Below, in pieces: positions 5,609-6,985 of a stretch of 6,985 nucleotides of DNA. This DNA comes from Thermoplasmata archaeon. GTDB taxonomy: Archaea > Thermoplasmatota > Thermoplasmata > RBG-16-68-12 > JAGMCJ01. Numbering within the stretch: the stretch's first letter is position 1; every line of letters starts with the position of its first letter. Position numbers and translations under genes: made by a program. The stretch covers positions 1 through 6,985 of the forward strand of contig JAGMCJ010000182.1 in the NCBI GenBank assembly GCA_023129265.1. The letters run 5' to 3'. A model generated the notes under the pieces. That model did not search any database and was not told the DNA's origin. It saw only the letters and a program-made list of their open reading frames with translations.

Positions 5609-6525
5609 AGGACTTCTTTGAAATGCTGAACACGCTGGGAAGGCCCAAGAGGAGCGACATAATCGAGAAGGACTTTCACCTCCACAGGTTGCTCTATCAG
5701 ATATCCCAAGACGATTACCTCAGTGAAAGCCTCGCCTTCAAGGGAGGAACATGCCTTATTAAGGCGTACCTGGGATTCTATCGCTTTTCGGAGGATATCG
5801 ACTTCACCTGGCAGAGTGATGACCTCTGGAAGGGCAGGACCCTGGCCGAAACGAGAAGGCTTTGCTCCGAGGAAATCGCCACCCTTGCGGAGCATTTCAA
5901 TGTCATAGCCGACAGCCTCGGGATGGATTTCGGTGGCGACAAGACCGATGCGAGCGAGGTCCACATCAGCAGCGGGGGCAGAATGGTACTGTTCTTCATC
6001 GGCTACCAATCAGAGATATTGAATATGCCCAGCAGAACCAAGGTGGAGATCAACTTCGTGGACAAGACTCTCTATCATTTCAAAGACAAGGAATTGAGAA
6101 GCTATGTGGAGAACATGGGATCGGAGGAACTGAAGTTCCTGTATGAGGAACTCTGGAACGAGTACAATACGAAAGTACGGCTCAAGTGCTATGATCCCAG
6201 AGAGATATATGTGGAGAAGTGTAGGGCGTCATTGACCAGGAGGGCATACAAGCTTCGGGATGTGATAGACATATTCTTCATGGAAGAGGAGTTCGGCTAC
6301 TCTGTCAATGAATACAAGGAGCAGATCGAGGAGAAGGTCAGATTCATGCTCGGGCTGTACGAACGATACAGGGAGAACATAGAGCTCATGAGGTTTCCAC
6401 CTGCAGACATCCTGGGTTCGGAGGAAATGAAGCTGCTACTGGTCGAGCCATCGAAGGACTTGGGTCTTGAGGTTCTTCGGATACACGGGGAATTGGATGA
6501 CATCCGAAAGGAACTGACGGCTTGA
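5605..6525 (+). CDS. abiEii: AbiEii-type nucleotidyltransferase toxin
   Basis: This 306-residue toxin partner of AbiE has a DNA polymerase beta-type nucleotidyltransferase fold. Family members transfer nucleotides to RNA (tRNA acceptor ends in studied relatives) and stop growth during phage attack. Seen: motif I FKGGTCLIK (45-53), the metal-binding carboxylates in FSEDIDF (D64 and D66), a further strand KVEINF (146-151), and the C-terminal family block EIYVEKCRASLTRR (200-213) with RDVID (218-222). Length and motif order suit an intact, active toxin. It starts within the abiEi stop codon, so it should be made only from the same transcript. It converges with remnant D; no clear oligo-T terminator follows. 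The exact RNA target cannot be read from sequence. Confidence 0.92.
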   Translation: MKDFFEMLNTLGRPKRSDIIEKDFHLHRLLYQISQDDYLSESLAFKGGTCLIKAYLGFYRFSEDIDFTWQSDDLWKGRTLAETRRLCSEEIATLAEHFNVIADSLGMDFGGDKTDASEVHISSGGRMVLFFIGYQSEILNMPSRTKVEINFVDKTLYHFKDKELRSYVENMGSEELKFLYEELWNEYNTKVRLKCYDPREIYVEKCRASLTRRAYKLRDVIDIFFMEEEFGYSVNEYKEQIEEKVRFMLGLYERYRENIELMRFPPADILGSEEMKLLLVEPSKDLGLEVLRIHGELDDIRKELTA

Positions 6526-6540
6526 TCATTCGGAGAGGTG

Positions 6541-6551
6541 TCAGGACCTGA
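6541..6551. repeat. Short palindrome after the abiE operon
   Basis: TCAGGACCTGA has perfect 5-bp arms around one base, 15 bases after the abiEii stop. It is too short to fold as a terminator by itself and may be chance. Confidence 0.25.
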
Positions 6552-6580
6552 GGTGAATCGATGTTCTAGTCAGAGTGCCT

Positions 6581-6770
6581 TCAGCTCGCCTCCACCTCCG
6601 TCCGCGACAGCCACAAGTTCGCTCCGCTCTCGCCCGCGCCTCTTCTCGGGGAACTGTGGTTCCGAGCCAACGACATACTTGCCCTTCCAGGTCTTTGCGA
6701 CGAACTCGTCGATGACCATTCCGGACATGCCCTCGTAGCTCAGGTTCTTCTTCGCTTTTGTGAGCCGCAC
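6581..6770 (-). pseudogene. Remnant D: frameshifted C-terminal copy of the repeated core family
   Basis: In one minus-strand frame, a GTG at 6770 (just after an in-frame TAG) begins MRLTKAKKNLSYEGMSGMV and continues IDEFVAKTWKGKYVVGSEPQ. A different frame then encodes ESGANLWLSRTEVEAS and stops at 6583-6581. That tail matches the end of remnant A (ESGTGSETWLSRAELEAG) in sequence and in the position of the stop codon. A frameshift is needed between the parts, so this is probably a decayed copy. The alternative is a 66-residue protein in the first frame, stopping at 6570-6572. A third minus frame stays open for about 145 codons into the arrays but is very Arg-rich and looks like a shadow. Confidence 0.45.
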
Positions 6771-6793
6771 CTGCTAGGGCCCCCTTCCTCGGC

Positions 6794-6891
6794 TCCGTTG
6801 TTTCTCCGTCCGTTCTGTAAGCTCGCTGTATGCTCGCTCCGTTGTTTCTCCGTTGTTTCTCTGATGTTTCTCCGTTCCGCTCCGTTCCCGC
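6794..6891. repeat. Array 2: 11-bp tandem repeat of a second sequence type
   Basis: Nine consecutive units fill this stretch, eight exactly 11 bp and one 10 bp. TCCGTTGTTTC occurs three times, with variants TCTGATGTTTC, TCCGTCCGTTC, TCCGTTCCCGC and the pair TGTAAGCTCGC/TGTATGCTCGC. The period equals that of array 1 although the unit differs. Read on the minus strand (GAAACAACGGA), three units encode ETTEKQRRNNG in any frame: hydrophilic and free of stops, as in array 1. Confidence 0.85.
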
Positions 6892-6946
6892 CCGCGCAGT
6901 GGCGTATGACGTCTTTTCGGAACACTTAAGTAGGGTCTTCCTTGCG
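6892..6946. other. Spacer between arrays 2 and 3
   Basis: These 55 bases break the 11-bp period. They hold no gene, stem or promoter I can support, apart from a TTAAG patch near 6926-6930 with no associated start codon. Confidence 0.3.
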
Positions 6947-6985
6947 GTTCCTTCGCTTTCACCTCGCTTATCCTTCGCTGTTTCT
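6947..6985. repeat. Array 3: start of another 11-bp array, near-copy of array 1, cut by right edge
   Basis: Units GTTCCTTCGCT, TTCACCTCGCT, TATCCTTCGCT and a partial GTTTCT run to the edge. Aligned with the first 39 bases of array 1 (4490-4528), 35 positions are identical, in the same orientation and the same unit order. The copies therefore form direct repeats flanking remnant B, abiE and remnant D. Confidence 0.8.

Noticed and set aside
1..6985. tRNA, rRNA, transposase or integrase genes
   Set aside because: Reading both strands, I saw no tRNA-like TTCRANNC arm with matching stems, no rRNA sequence and no recognisable recombinase motif.

Overview
The window looks like an accessory, defence-rich stretch of an archaeal genome. 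The reasons are BRE/TATA-like promoters about 25 to 29 bases upstream of start codons (leaderless genes), little Shine-Dalgarno signal, and archaeal-style SNase/lamin-tail, AbiE and type I restriction genes. A Thermoplasmatota or related euryarchaeal source is my guess. It is inferred from overall style and is not shown by any marker gene.

Layout from left to right. (1) 1-665, minus: the N-terminal 221 codons of a type I restriction-modification methyltransferase subunit (HsdM), cut by the left edge. (2) 789-2765, minus: a 658-residue protein with an N-terminal SAMHD1/dGTPase-like HD domain, whose HD dipeptide reads HS, and a C-terminal PD-(D/E)xK-like domain, whose ExK reads ECT. (3) 2971-3372, minus: a broken zinc-ribbon plus conserved-core gene remnant (copy A). 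(4) 3373-4194, minus: a secreted thermonuclease with a C-terminal lamin-tail domain, behind a clear leaderless promoter. (5) 4274-4914, minus: two further remnants of the copy A family (C and B), separated by a 16-unit array of an 11-bp repeat. (6) 4967-6525, plus: an AbiEi/AbiEii toxin-antitoxin operon with an ATGA overlap, a TATA box and a 33-bp imperfect palindrome over the expected transcription start. (7) 6581-6985, minus: another frameshifted remnant (copy D), then more 11-bp arrays running off the right edge.

Three intact modules (restriction/HD-nuclease, secreted nuclease, AbiE) are separated by decayed copies of one protein family I do not recognise. Its arrays have an 11-bp period, so each reading frame of a strand spells the same 11-residue peptide in a different phase. 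The substitutions between copies are largely synonymous, so the remnants were once coding. The array left of abiE and the one at the right edge are near-identical direct repeats, so the abiE module could be an exchangeable cassette. The AbiE pair is a likely abortive-infection toxin-antitoxin system. The HD/nuclease protein next to hsdM is the best candidate for an undescribed defence component.
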